Of a stretch of DNA of 64,000 nt, positions 24,168-32,708 are shown one piece after another. The position numbers were made by a program, and so were the translations under genes. Within the stretch, counting starts at the first letter, position 1. Every line of letters begins with the position of its first letter. Origin of the DNA: Mediterraneibacter glycyrrhizinilyticus (lineage in GTDB: Bacteria; Bacillota; Clostridia; Lachnospirales; Lachnospiraceae). Under the pieces are notes generated by a model. The model did not search any database. It was not told where the DNA came from and saw nothing but the letters and a program-made list of their open reading frames with translations. Location of the stretch: contig NZ_JADMSO010000002.1 in assembly GCF_015560805.1 (NCBI RefSeq), positions 1 to 64,000 on the forward strand, read 5' to 3'.

Positions 24168-25148
24168 TTGAGCGGACAGACAGTATCATATGAAGATACC
24201 GGAGCGGTGATCATGGCAGCCGGCGGCGGAGCGCGCCGGAATGCCCCGGGTGCGTTGGATGTAGTTGGTGGTTTGAGTCATGTAAAACGGGTTGTTTTAA
24301 ATTTTCAAAGAGCAGGGATCAAAGATCTGATCCTCGTGTGCGGAGAGGAAGAGGACGCTCTGAAAAAACAGCTGCGAGGATTTGGGGTAACGTTTTTGAG
24401 AATAGATCCGGAAAAAGGAACCGAGATGTTTGAGGCAGTCAGACTGGGGCTTTCGTATTGCAGAGAACGATGCAGCCAGATTTTTGTATGTCCGGTGGAT
24501 GTCCCGTTCTTTTCTGCCGGAACGGTGGAGCGATTATGGAAGAGTTCGGCGGAGGTGGCGATCCCGTCTTATCAAAACAGAGGCGGACATCCGGTCAAAA
24601 TCCGGCGGCAGGCTGTGGAATCGATCCTTTCGTACCGGGGAAACGACGGACTGCGGGGGGCGATCCGGGAGGCACATGCTGAGGTGGAATATATTGAGGT
24701 GGAAGATGTGGGAAGCGTTTCACCCGCCGGGGAGAGAAAATCAGATCATCGGCTGGAAGCGCAATATCGGAGCGAACTGTCAAGAGCAAGAGTAAAAGTA
24801 CAGCTTGTAAATACAAAACCATATTTCGGACCGGGGATGGTCACATTACTCAAACAGATCCGGAGTCTCGGCTCGGTACGGGAAGCGAGTGAAAAAACAG
24901 GGATTTCATACAGCAAAGCATGGACGATGATCCGAACGGCGGAGGAGGAAACCGGAGCGGAACTGGTGGGACGCCAGCAGGGCGGAAAATATGGCGGTAT
25001 GGCAGAAGTGACGAAAGCAGGAATGGAACTGATCCGAAAATATGAGGAACTGGAACGTTGCGTCCAGAAATACAGCGACGAGAAATTTCGGGAAATATTT
25101 CAAGGCGGCACTTTGATGATGAACACAGACGGAGGGAACGAACTATGA
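24168..25148 (+). CDS. MobA/MocA-like nucleotidyltransferase fused to ModE HTH
   Basis: A 326-residue fusion. Residues about 10-195 are an NTP-transferase domain of the MocA/MobA type (IMAAGGG, VILVCG-like strand, FVCPVDVPFFSAGTVERLW, YQNRGGHPVKI), which would attach CMP or GMP to molybdopterin. Residues about 205-305 are a ModE/LysR-type winged helix (FGPGMVTLLKQIRSLGSVRE, GISYSKAWTMI), typical of molybdate-responsive regulators. The nucleotide-binding signature is altered: after AAGGGARRNAPG the usual lysine is not there. It may be mainly regulatory. Start is TTG at 24168; the stop overlaps the next gene by ATGA. Confidence 0.82.
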   Translation: MSGQTVSYEDTGAVIMAAGGGARRNAPGALDVVGGLSHVKRVVLNFQRAGIKDLILVCGEEEDALKKQLRGFGVTFLRIDPEKGTEMFEAVRLGLSYCRERCSQIFVCPVDVPFFSAGTVERLWKSSAEVAIPSYQNRGGHPVKIRRQAVESILSYRGNDGLRGAIREAHAEVEYIEVEDVGSVSPAGERKSDHRLEAQYRSELSRARVKVQLVNTKPYFGPGMVTLLKQIRSLGSVREASEKTGISYSKAWTMIRTAEEETGAELVGRQQGGKYGGMAEVTKAGMELIRKYEELERCVQKYSDEKFREIFQGGTLMMNTDGGNEL

Positions 25149-26164
25149 AAAAAATGAAGACGGAAGATGCGGTGGGACAGATTTTGTGTCATGACATTAC
25201 GCAGATCATTCCGGGCGTGACAAAAGATGCGGTGTTCCGGAAAGGACATGTGATCAGGGAAGAAGATATCCCGGTACTTTTAAGCGTGGGAAAGGATCAT
25301 ATTTATATTTGGGAAAATAATGAAAACATGCTACATGAAAATGAAGCGGCGGAGATTTTATATCGTTTCTGTGGAAATAAAAACATGTCGCCGGGAGCAG
25401 TGAAAGAGGGTAAAATCGAAGTGATCGCAGAATGTGACGGACTTTTGAAGGTGGATCGGAAGAAATTAAATGCCCTCAACCATCTCGGCGAGATGATGAT
25501 CGCCAGCCGGCACGGCAATTTCCCTGTGAAAAAAGGGGATAAGATTGCGGGAACGAGGATCATTCCTCTTGTGATCGAGAAAGAAAAAATGCGGCGCGCA
25601 GAGGAAGTGTGCAAAGGAGATCCGATTTTTGAATTGAAACCTTTCGTACATAAAAAAGTCGGGATCGTAACGACCGGAAACGAAGTGTATCACAGGCGGA
25701 TCGAGGATGCGTTTACTCCGGTACTGAAAGAAAAACTTGCCGAATATGATACGGAGATCATCGGTCATCGGATCAGCGACGATAATCCGGAACGGGTGAC
25801 GGGATTTATCATGGAACTTTTGGATCTCGGAGCGGATCTGATCTTGTGCAGCGGGGGAATGAGCGTGGATCCGGATGACCGGACGCCGCTTGCGATCAGA
25901 AATACGGGAGCCGATGTGGTTTCTTATGGAGCGCCGGTGCTTCCGGGGGCAATGTTTATGCTCGCCTATTATAATAGAAAGATCCCGATCGTCGGGCTGC
26001 CGGGGTGTGTGATGTATGCGAAACGTACGGTATTTGATCTTGTGCTTCCGAGGATCATGGCGGATGAAATCCTTGTGAAAGAAGATTTGGACAGCCTGGG
26101 CGAGGGCGGTTTATGTCTGTCTTGTTCGGTCTGTACATTTCCAAACTGCGGATTCGGGAAATAG
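25145..26164 (+). CDS. MoeA-like molybdopterin-binding protein
   Basis: A 339-residue protein whose C-terminal two thirds is a MoCF/MogA-like domain: KKVGIVTTGNEVYHRRI, GADLILCSGGMSVDPDD and PIVGLPGCVMYAKRTVFDL. The N-terminal half (GVTKDAVFRKGHVIREEDIPVLLSVGK) resembles the MoeA-like proteins of XDH clusters. It probably handles insertion of molybdenum or hands cofactor to the enzyme. Unusual: the C-terminus ends in a cysteine group C-x2-C-x2-C-x5-C (Cys324, 327, 330, 335), which could bind metal. Start overlaps the upstream gene by ATGA. Confidence 0.85.
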   Translation: MKKMKTEDAVGQILCHDITQIIPGVTKDAVFRKGHVIREEDIPVLLSVGKDHIYIWENNENMLHENEAAEILYRFCGNKNMSPGAVKEGKIEVIAECDGLLKVDRKKLNALNHLGEMMIASRHGNFPVKKGDKIAGTRIIPLVIEKEKMRRAEEVCKGDPIFELKPFVHKKVGIVTTGNEVYHRRIEDAFTPVLKEKLAEYDTEIIGHRISDDNPERVTGFIMELLDLGADLILCSGGMSVDPDDRTPLAIRNTGADVVSYGAPVLPGAMFMLAYYNRKIPIVGLPGCVMYAKRTVFDLVLPRIMADEILVKEDLDSLGEGGLCLSCSVCTFPNCGFGK

Positions 26165-26175
26165 GGGGAACGAGC

Positions 26176-27153
26176 GTGAGAGATCAATATGGGAGAACCG
26201 TAGATTATATGCGCGTGTCGATCACGGATCGCTGCAATCTCCGCTGCCGGTATTGTATGCCGGAGGGGATCGAACTGGTATCTATGGAGGAAATCCTGAC
26301 TTATGAAGAAATTGAACGGATCTGTACAGCAGCGGCAAAAACCGGGATCCGGAAACTGAAGATCACAGGAGGAGAACCGCTTGTACGGCTTGGCTGTGCA
26401 GAGTTGATCGGAAGATTGAAACAGATTCCCGGTATGGAACAGGTGACACTTACGACGAACGGCGTGCTTTTAAAAGAACAGCTGCCGGATCTGAAAGCTG
26501 CGGGACTGGATGCGGTGAATATCAGTATGGACAGTCTGGACCGGGAGAGTTATCGGAAGATCACCGGACGGGATCAGCTGCCGCTTGTGCTTGAGAGCAT
26601 TGAGGCTGTGCTTGAGAGCGGGATCGTGGCAAAGGTCAATTCCGTCCTTTTAAAATCTGTAAATGAGAAAGAGTGGGAAGATCTGGCAGGACTGGCAGAA
26701 CGTTATCCTCTGGACGTCCGGTTTATCGAGATGATGCCGATCGGGTATGGAAGACAGTTTGAGGCGGTGTCCAATGAAGAGATCAGAAAGAAGCTGGAAC
26801 TGCGATATCCGGAAATGGCGGCGGATGAACGAGAACATGGGAACGGACCGGCACAATATTATCAGATTCCGGGATTTCAGGGAAGCATTGGCTTTATCAG
26901 TGCGATCCACGGGAAATTTTGCGGAAGCTGCAATCGGATCCGTCTGACCGCTCAGGGACTTTTGAAGCCATGTCTCTGTTATGGTGAAACATATGATCTG
27001 CGCAGCGCACTTCGGACGAAGAAGAAAGAAGAGGGGGAATACCTCCTGCAGAAACAGATTCAAAATGCAGTGGCAGGAAAGCCGGAAGCGCATTGCTTTG
27101 AAGCGGTTCAGGAGATCACAGAAGATCGGAAGATGGTACAGATCGGCGGATAA
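26176..27153 (+). CDS. moaA: GTP 3',8-cyclase MoaA
   Basis: A 325-residue radical-SAM enzyme for the first step of molybdenum-cofactor synthesis, rearranging GTP. The N-terminal cluster cysteines are in CNLRCRYC (Cys20, Cys24, Cys27), and the second cluster in CGSCNRIRLTAQGLLKPCLC near the C-terminus. I choose the GTG at 26176 because AGGGGGAA lies five to six bases upstream and the product then starts VRDQYGRTVDYMRVS like other MoaA; the ATG of the longer frame is within the MoeA-like gene. It lies 11 bases after that gene. Confidence 0.95.
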   Translation: MRDQYGRTVDYMRVSITDRCNLRCRYCMPEGIELVSMEEILTYEEIERICTAAAKTGIRKLKITGGEPLVRLGCAELIGRLKQIPGMEQVTLTTNGVLLKEQLPDLKAAGLDAVNISMDSLDRESYRKITGRDQLPLVLESIEAVLESGIVAKVNSVLLKSVNEKEWEDLAGLAERYPLDVRFIEMMPIGYGRQFEAVSNEEIRKKLELRYPEMAADEREHGNGPAQYYQIPGFQGSIGFISAIHGKFCGSCNRIRLTAQGLLKPCLCYGETYDLRSALRTKKKEEGEYLLQKQIQNAVAGKPEAHCFEAVQEITEDRKMVQIGG

Positions 27154-27176
27154 AAAGAAAGGCAGAGGAGAGAAAG

Positions 27177-28112
27177 ATGGGAAAAGTCATTGCAGTCTGC
27201 ATCAGTGAAAAAAAGGGAACGCAGAAAAAAGAAGTGGAAGAAGTACGTCTGGTGGAAGACTGGGGGATCGAGCAGGATGCGCATGCCGGAAAATGGCATC
27301 GGCAGGTGAGCCTGCTTTCATTTGAAAAAATTGAGGCATTTCGGGAAAAAGGCGCGGAAGTCGATTTCGGAGCATTTGGGGAAAATATGATCATAGCGGG
27401 GTATGATCTTCGCAAAATACCGGTCGGCGCAACATTCCAGATCGGAGAGGCAAGACTGGTCCTGACCCAGATCGGAAAAGAATGCCACAGTCATTGCGAA
27501 ATTTATAAAAAAATGGGAGACTGCATCATGCCGAGGGAGGGCGTGTTTACCGTTGTGGAAAAGGGCGGCATTGTGCGCCCGGGAGATGAAGTGAAGATGA
27601 CGCTTCCGGCAGCGGACCGTCCGTTTACGGCGGCAGTCGTCACATTGAGCGACAAAGGATTTGCAGGGGAACGGGAGGATAAAAGCGGTCCTCTGGTCGC
27701 AGCGATGCTCAAAGAAGCCGGTTATGAGGTGGCTGAGACGTTGCTTTTGCCGGATGGGAGATCCGGATTGGAACGGCAGCTGATACGTCTGGCAGACCAG
27801 CGGCAGATCAGTGTGATCTTTACGACAGGGGGCACCGGATTTTCGGAGCGTGACGTGACGCCGGAAGCGACACTTGCGGTATGTGACCGGATGGCGCCGG
27901 GAATTGCGGATGCGATACGAATGCATTCATTGTCGATCACGGATCGGGCGATGTTTGGCCGTGCAGTATCGGGGATCCGAAAAAAGACATTGATCGTGAA
28001 TCTGCCGGGAAGCCCGAAAGCGGTAAAAGAAAGTCTTGAGTATGTGCTTCCTGCGCTTGGACATGGGCTTGGAATCTTAAGGGGAACCGAGAATGAATGT
28101 GGAAACTGTTGA
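27177..28112 (+). CDS. MOSC domain fused to MogA/MoaB domain
   Basis: A 311-residue two-domain protein. Residues 1-145 are a MOSC domain (sulfur-carrier fold; FGENMIIAGYDL, GKECHSHCEIY with a cysteine pair). Residues about 148-311 are a MogA/MoaB molybdopterin adenylyltransferase with FTAAVVTLSDKGFAGEREDK, FTTGGTGFSERDVTPEATL and NLPGSPKAVKESLEYVLPAL. The adenylyltransferase half activates molybdopterin for metal insertion; the MOSC half may deliver sulfur to the molybdenum center. Such fusions are known in Clostridia. It follows moaA by 23 bases, on an AGAGGAGAG site. Confidence 0.88.
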   Translation: MGKVIAVCISEKKGTQKKEVEEVRLVEDWGIEQDAHAGKWHRQVSLLSFEKIEAFREKGAEVDFGAFGENMIIAGYDLRKIPVGATFQIGEARLVLTQIGKECHSHCEIYKKMGDCIMPREGVFTVVEKGGIVRPGDEVKMTLPAADRPFTAAVVTLSDKGFAGEREDKSGPLVAAMLKEAGYEVAETLLLPDGRSGLERQLIRLADQRQISVIFTTGGTGFSERDVTPEATLAVCDRMAPGIADAIRMHSLSITDRAMFGRAVSGIRKKTLIVNLPGSPKAVKESLEYVLPALGHGLGILRGTENECGNC

Positions 28113-28128
28113 TGAAAGGAGATCAAGC

Positions 28129-29043
28129 ATGAAAATGAACATGAAAAAGAAAGGGATCGCAATGCTGCTGACTGTAGCACTGGCAGCAGGGATGACAGGA
28201 TGTGCAGGAGAAAAAGAGCCGGCACCGGGAAAGCCATCAGAAAAGGCGAAAAACGAAACAGCGGAAAGTAAAGAGGACAAGGTGTCAGAGGAGACGGAAA
28301 TTCAGGTATTTATTGCGGCAAGTCTGAACACGGTCATGACAGAGCTGGCGGAAAAGTATAACGAAGAACATCCGGAAGTCAAGATCATATATAATGCGGA
28401 CAGTTCCGGAACTTTGATGACGCAGATCGAAGAGGGATATGCGTGCGATCTGTTTTTCTCTGCGGCACAAAAACAGATGGATCAACTGGAGAACGACGGA
28501 TTTCTCGTGGACGGAACACGGGCAGACGTCGTAAACAATCAGGTGGTCGTGGTGACATTAAAAGATAGCGGGACAGCCGTGACGGGTCTTGCTGATCTGG
28601 GCGAAGCGGAAAGTATTGCACTTGCGGGAGGCAGTGTTCCGGTCGGAAAATATACAAGACAGGCGATGGTGAATCTCGGGATGCTTCCGGAAACAGAAGA
28701 TGTGTCCGCGATCACAACGGCAGAGATATCCGAGGTGCTTGGGGGTGTTGAGATTTCCGAACAGGATAACGTCAGCAAGGTACTGACTGCCGTTGTGGAG
28801 GGCTCCTGCGAAGTGGGAACAACGTACTATTCCGATACATATGGCTATGAAGAAGAATTGGACATTCTGGAAACGGTACCGTATGATCTGACGGGCAATG
28901 TGATCTACCCGATCGCGCAGGTGAAAAATACCGAAGCAGATGAAGCGCAGACAAAAGCGGCGGAAGCGTTTTTGGCATACATATTGTCGGATGAGGCAAA
29001 AGCTGTTTTTGACGCATATTATTTTGATACAGAGATTGAGTAG
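28129..29043 (+). CDS. modA: Molybdate ABC transporter binding lipoprotein
   Basis: A 304-residue periplasm-equivalent binding protein, anchored as a lipoprotein: signal sequence MKKKGIAMLLTVALAAGMTGC with lipobox Cys at residue 25, then an acidic linker rich in K and E. The ModA core has VFIAASLNTVMTELAEKY, KIIYNADSSGTLMTQIEEGY, DLFFSAAQKQMDQL and a closing segment ending FDAYYFD. I choose the ATG at 28129 after AAAGGAGA. Its neighbours modB and modC complete the importer of molybdate (or tungstate). Confidence 0.92.
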   Translation: MKMNMKKKGIAMLLTVALAAGMTGCAGEKEPAPGKPSEKAKNETAESKEDKVSEETEIQVFIAASLNTVMTELAEKYNEEHPEVKIIYNADSSGTLMTQIEEGYACDLFFSAAQKQMDQLENDGFLVDGTRADVVNNQVVVVTLKDSGTAVTGLADLGEAESIALAGGSVPVGKYTRQAMVNLGMLPETEDVSAITTAEISEVLGGVEISEQDNVSKVLTAVVEGSCEVGTTYYSDTYGYEEELDILETVPYDLTGNVIYPIAQVKNTEADEAQTKAAEAFLAYILSDEAKAVFDAYYFDTEIE

Positions 29044-29060
29044 GAAAAAGGAGAAACCTT

Positions 29061-29765
29061 ATGGAAGCGGTTGTGGAAATCTTAAAAGAACTGGATTGGA
29101 GTCCTCTCTGGATCTCACTTAAGACAGGGACGGCGGCAACGGTGATCTCCTTTTTTCTTGGAATCTTTGCGGCAGGAAAGGTCATGCATACGACACCGGG
29201 GAAAAAAGCGGTTCTGGATGGGATCCTGACGCTTCCGATGGTCATTCCGCCTACGGCGGCAGGCTTCTTTCTGCTGCTTTTGTTCAGCAGGAGAAGACCG
29301 CTTGGAATCCTTTTATACGAGCAGTTTGATATCAAAGTTGTACAAACCTGGCTTGGCTGTATCATCGCGGCGACGGTGATCGCCTTTCCGCTGATGTACC
29401 GCAATGCCAGAGCTGCGTTTGAACAGATCGACGTGAATCTGATCTATGCGGCAAGGACGCTTGGAATGTCTGAGACGAAAATTTTCTGGAAAGTGGTGCT
29501 TCCGTCGGCGGGACCCGGGGTAGCTTCCGGTACGATCCTGACGTTTGCAAGAGCGCTGGGGGAATATGGCGCAACATCGATGCTGGCGGGAAATATTCCG
29601 GGAAAAACGGGGACGATCTCACAGAAGATCGCGATGGTCATTCAGGACGGCGATTATCTGACTGCAGGCATATGGGTTGCGATCGTAATCCTGATCGCAT
29701 TTATCGTGATTTTTTTAATGAACCTGATCTCCGGAAAACACATGAAACAGGTCAAACGTTGGTAA
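29061..29765 (+). CDS. modB: Molybdate ABC transporter permease
   Basis: A 234-residue membrane protein with about five to six helices and the permease EAA loop (EQIDVNLIYAARTLGMSETK followed by IFWKVVLPSAGPG at about residues 115-150), through which it contacts ModC. Typical ModB length is 225-235. It starts 18 bases after modA with AAAAAGGAGAAA. Confidence 0.93.
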   Translation: MEAVVEILKELDWSPLWISLKTGTAATVISFFLGIFAAGKVMHTTPGKKAVLDGILTLPMVIPPTAAGFFLLLLFSRRRPLGILLYEQFDIKVVQTWLGCIIAATVIAFPLMYRNARAAFEQIDVNLIYAARTLGMSETKIFWKVVLPSAGPGVASGTILTFARALGEYGATSMLAGNIPGKTGTISQKIAMVIQDGDYLTAGIWVAIVILIAFIVIFLMNLISGKHMKQVKRW

Positions 29766-29824
29766 AAATGCGTCAGGAGCGGAGAAAAACTTTGGAAAAT
29801 GCATGAGAATACGAGGTGCAGCAA

Positions 29825-30886
29825 ATGGGGATCTTTATAGATGTACATAAAAAACTGGGAAATTTCACATTGAATATCCGGTTTGCAAGTGAAGCAAAGC
29901 GAATCGGGATTCTTGGAGCGTCGGGGTGCGGGAAGAGTATGACTTTGAAAAGTATTGCGGGGATCATTTCCCCGGATGCCGGTACGATCCGGATCGGTGA
30001 ACAGATTGTTTTTGATTCCGGGAAAAAGATCAATGTGAAACCGCAGAATCGTCGGGCAGGATATTTGTTCCAGAATTATGCGCTTTTTCCGAATATGACC
30101 GTAGAACAAAATATTGCGGCCGGACTTTCGGGAAGCCGGGAGGAAAAGCGGAAACGGGTGCGGGAGATGGTCGGGAAATTTCAGTTGGACGGTCTGGAAC
30201 GACGGCTTCCGGGAGAACTTTCCGGCGGGCAGCAGCAGAGGACAGCACTGGCGCGGATCATGGCATATAAACCGGAGATCATTCTCCTGGATGAACCATT
30301 TTCCGCACTGGATATTTATCTGAAAGATAATCTGCAGCGGGAAATGGAAAACATGTTGAAAGACTATGAGGGAACGGTGATCCTTGTGTCTCATGACAGG
30401 GATGAGGTATACCGCTTTTGTGAAGAGACCGTGATCCTGGATCATGGGAACGTGCTTGTATCGGACAAGACGAAAGAACTGTTTCAAAATCCTCGTCTGA
30501 AAGAAGCGGCTAAACTGACCGGATGTAAAAATTTTTTCAAGGCAAAACGTGTGGATGCGCATACGGTGGAACTGACCGAATGGGGACTCTTCCTGCATGT
30601 ACGAAAGGATGTCCCGGAAAATTGTGAGTGGATCGGCTATCGTGCGCACGATTTCATTCCGGTCTGGGGAGAGCGGAAAAAAAACAGTATTCCGGTCTGT
30701 GTGGAAAATACAGCGCAGCTTCCGTTTGAAGTTCAGTATTATCTGACGGTGTCCGGGGAAAAAAAGACTAACGATCCGGAGACGGTCCGCTGGTTTGTAC
30801 AGCGGGAAAAAATCGCGCAGTTAAAGGAAAAAGGAATGCCGGATCATCTGCAGCTTTCGGAAGAATGTATGATGTTTCTGGCATAA
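29825..30886 (+). CDS. modC: Molybdate ABC transporter ATPase
   Basis: A 353-residue ATPase. Walker A is GASGCGKSMT (residues 31-40), the ABC signature LSGGQQQRTALAR, and Walker B ILLDEPFSALD; the C-terminal third is a TOBE/MOP-like regulatory part, as in ModC. The signature Gln after the Walker A is common in this subfamily. I choose the ATG at 29825 because GAGG is eight bases upstream; the GTG at 29816 overlaps that site. Five bases after its stop begins a partial copy of the cloverleaf repeat seen at 46 kb. Confidence 0.92.
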   Translation: MGIFIDVHKKLGNFTLNIRFASEAKRIGILGASGCGKSMTLKSIAGIISPDAGTIRIGEQIVFDSGKKINVKPQNRRAGYLFQNYALFPNMTVEQNIAAGLSGSREEKRKRVREMVGKFQLDGLERRLPGELSGGQQQRTALARIMAYKPEIILLDEPFSALDIYLKDNLQREMENMLKDYEGTVILVSHDRDEVYRFCEETVILDHGNVLVSDKTKELFQNPRLKEAAKLTGCKNFFKAKRVDAHTVELTEWGLFLHVRKDVPENCEWIGYRAHDFIPVWGERKKNSIPVCVENTAQLPFEVQYYLTVSGEKKTNDPETVRWFVQREKIAQLKEKGMPDHLQLSEECMMFLA

Positions 30887-30890
30887 GTGC

Positions 30891-30931
30891 AGCGTCGGTG
30901 CACAAGGGAAAAATGATCGATGAAGAGCAAA
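30891..30931 (-). repeat. Partial copy of the cloverleaf repeat end
   Basis: Read on the plus strand, this matches the inverted right end of the repeat at 46050-46093 over 41 bases with three substitutions and one missing G: shared pieces are AGCGTCGGTG, ACAAGGG, AAAAA and TCGATGAAGAGCAAA. Only this end is present; no inner arm is seen. It shows the larger element is repetitive. Confidence 0.7.
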
Positions 30932-30965
30932 GCATCAGAAGAATATTCAGAAGCTCAGAAAGTTC

Positions 30966-30995
30966 TTGACAGAAACGATCAAAGAGGAATATGAT
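30966..30995 (+). promoter_or_regulatory. Promoter of the comM-dprA-topA run
   Basis: TTGACA, 18 bases, TATGAT, about 120 bases before the comM start. A perfect inverted repeat AGTCGGAG-aattct-CTCCGACT follows at 31005-31026 in the 5' leader and may form a hairpin or serve as an operator. Confidence 0.6.
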
Positions 30996-31115
30996 ACAAT
31001 CATCAGTCGGAGAATTCTCTCCGACTCACACGATCCGACCGAGTCGGTCATAAATCCGAAAAGGATAAAAAGAGAATAACGTAAAAAGCAGGAAAAGTAG
31101 AAAGGAAGTGCGTAC

Positions 31116-32708
31116 ATGGGTGTAAGTACGGTACAGTCTGCAGCTGTTTTCGGGCTTCGGGTAGAGTTGGTCAATGTGGAAGCGGACGTTGGAAACGGGC
31201 TTCCGGCATTTCATATGGTTGGGTACCTCTCATCGGAAGTGAAAGAAGCCGGGGAACGGGTGCGGACAGCGATCCGAAATTCCGGTTTGGAATTTCCGGC
31301 AAAGAAGACCGTAATCAATCTGTCTCCGGCTACGATCCGAAAACGAGGGGCGGCATTTGACCTGCCGATTGCCATTGCGATCTTAACCTCTCTCGGAACG
31401 GTCGCACAAAAAGATACGAAAGGGCTTCTGATCCTGGGAGAACTGGGACTTGACGGAACAGTGCACAAAGTTCCGGGAGTGCTGCCGGTTGTGATGGAAG
31501 CAAAAAAGCAGGGAATCTGCCGCTGTATGATCCCGTTAGAAAACGAGCAGGAAGCCAGGCTGGTGGATGGGATGGAAGTGACCGGAGTGCAGACTTTAAA
31601 AGAAGCTTTCGAATGGATCAAAGGAACAAAGAAGAGGCGTTTGTCACAGCAAAAGAAAAAAGGCATGGAAGTTTCCAAAGGAAAAGTATACGGAGAGGAA
31701 CGGGAGTGTGCAGAAGAAAAGCCGGACTTTCAGGATATATGCGGGCAAAGCGCCGTGAAACGTGCGGTGGAGGTTGCTGTGGCTGGCGGACATAATCTTC
31801 TGATGGTAGGACCGCCGGGAAGCGGAAAGACGATGATCGCCAAACGGATCCCGACGATCCTGCCGCCGCTTACGTTGGAGGAAAGTCTGGAGATCACAAA
31901 AATATACAGCATTGTCGGTCAGATCGACGGTCAGGAGCCGCTGATCAGGACACGTCCGTTTCGGAGTGTTCATCATACGGTGACAAAAACGGCGCTGACC
32001 GGAGGCGGATTGATCCCGTCTCCGGGAGAGATCACGTTGGCGCATGGAGGCGTTCTGTTTTTGGATGAATTGCCGGAGTTTCGCAAACCGGTATTGGAAG
32101 TGCTGCGCCAGCCGCTGGAAGAACGGAAAATCTGGATTTCCCGCACACATGGAACTTATTTATTTCCGGCAAATTTTATGCTTGTCTGTGCGATGAACCC
32201 ATGTCCGTGCGGAGAGTTTGGAAGTGGGAACTGTACATGTACACCGGGGCAGGTACGAGGCTATCTCGGAAAATTAAGTCAGCCTTTTTTGGATCGGATG
32301 GATCTGTGTGTGGAGGCTCCGAAAGTGACCTATGCGGCGCTAAAAGGGAAAATGTCAGGGAGAAAAACGGCAGAAAGAAAAGGGGAAACTTCCGCACAGA
32401 TCCGGCAGAGAGTATGCGCGGCAAGAGAGATACAGAACAGACGGTTTTCTGATTCCGGCACAGGATTTAATGCGATGATGAGTATCCGGGAAGTGGAGCA
32501 ATATTGTAAATTAGGGGATAAGGAGGAGGCATTGATCCAAATGGCATATGAGAGACTGGGACTGACAGCGAGATCTTATCATAAGATCTTGAAAGTTGCC
32601 CGCACGATCGCAGATCTTGCAGGATCGGAAAAGATCGAATCGATGCATTTAGCCGAGGCGATCGGTTATCGGTCATTTGATCAAGAATACAGAGGAGGGA
32701 TCTTATGA
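31116..32708 (+). CDS. comM: YifB/ComM-family AAA+ ATPase
   Basis: A 530-residue Mg-chelatase-type AAA+ protein. The N-terminal ChlI-like domain (about 1-170) has VNVEADVGNGLPAFHMVGYL and VEFPAKKT-like motifs; the ATPase core has MVGPPGSGKTMIAKRIPTIL (Walker A about 230-240) and HGGVLFLDELPEF (Walker B). A C4 group occurs in CAMNPCPCGEFGSGNCTC. ComM is a helicase that helps branch migration during natural transformation in Gram-negatives; its job in Clostridia is less clear. It overlaps dprA by four bases, and that context supports a DNA-uptake or recombination role. Confidence 0.92.
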   Translation: MGVSTVQSAAVFGLRVELVNVEADVGNGLPAFHMVGYLSSEVKEAGERVRTAIRNSGLEFPAKKTVINLSPATIRKRGAAFDLPIAIAILTSLGTVAQKDTKGLLILGELGLDGTVHKVPGVLPVVMEAKKQGICRCMIPLENEQEARLVDGMEVTGVQTLKEAFEWIKGTKKRRLSQQKKKGMEVSKGKVYGEERECAEEKPDFQDICGQSAVKRAVEVAVAGGHNLLMVGPPGSGKTMIAKRIPTILPPLTLEESLEITKIYSIVGQIDGQEPLIRTRPFRSVHHTVTKTALTGGGLIPSPGEITLAHGGVLFLDELPEFRKPVLEVLRQPLEERKIWISRTHGTYLFPANFMLVCAMNPCPCGEFGSGNCTCTPGQVRGYLGKLSQPFLDRMDLCVEAPKVTYAALKGKMSGRKTAERKGETSAQIRQRVCAAREIQNRRFSDSGTGFNAMMSIREVEQYCKLGDKEEALIQMAYERLGLTARSYHKILKVARTIADLAGSEKIESMHLAEAIGYRSFDQEYRGGIL

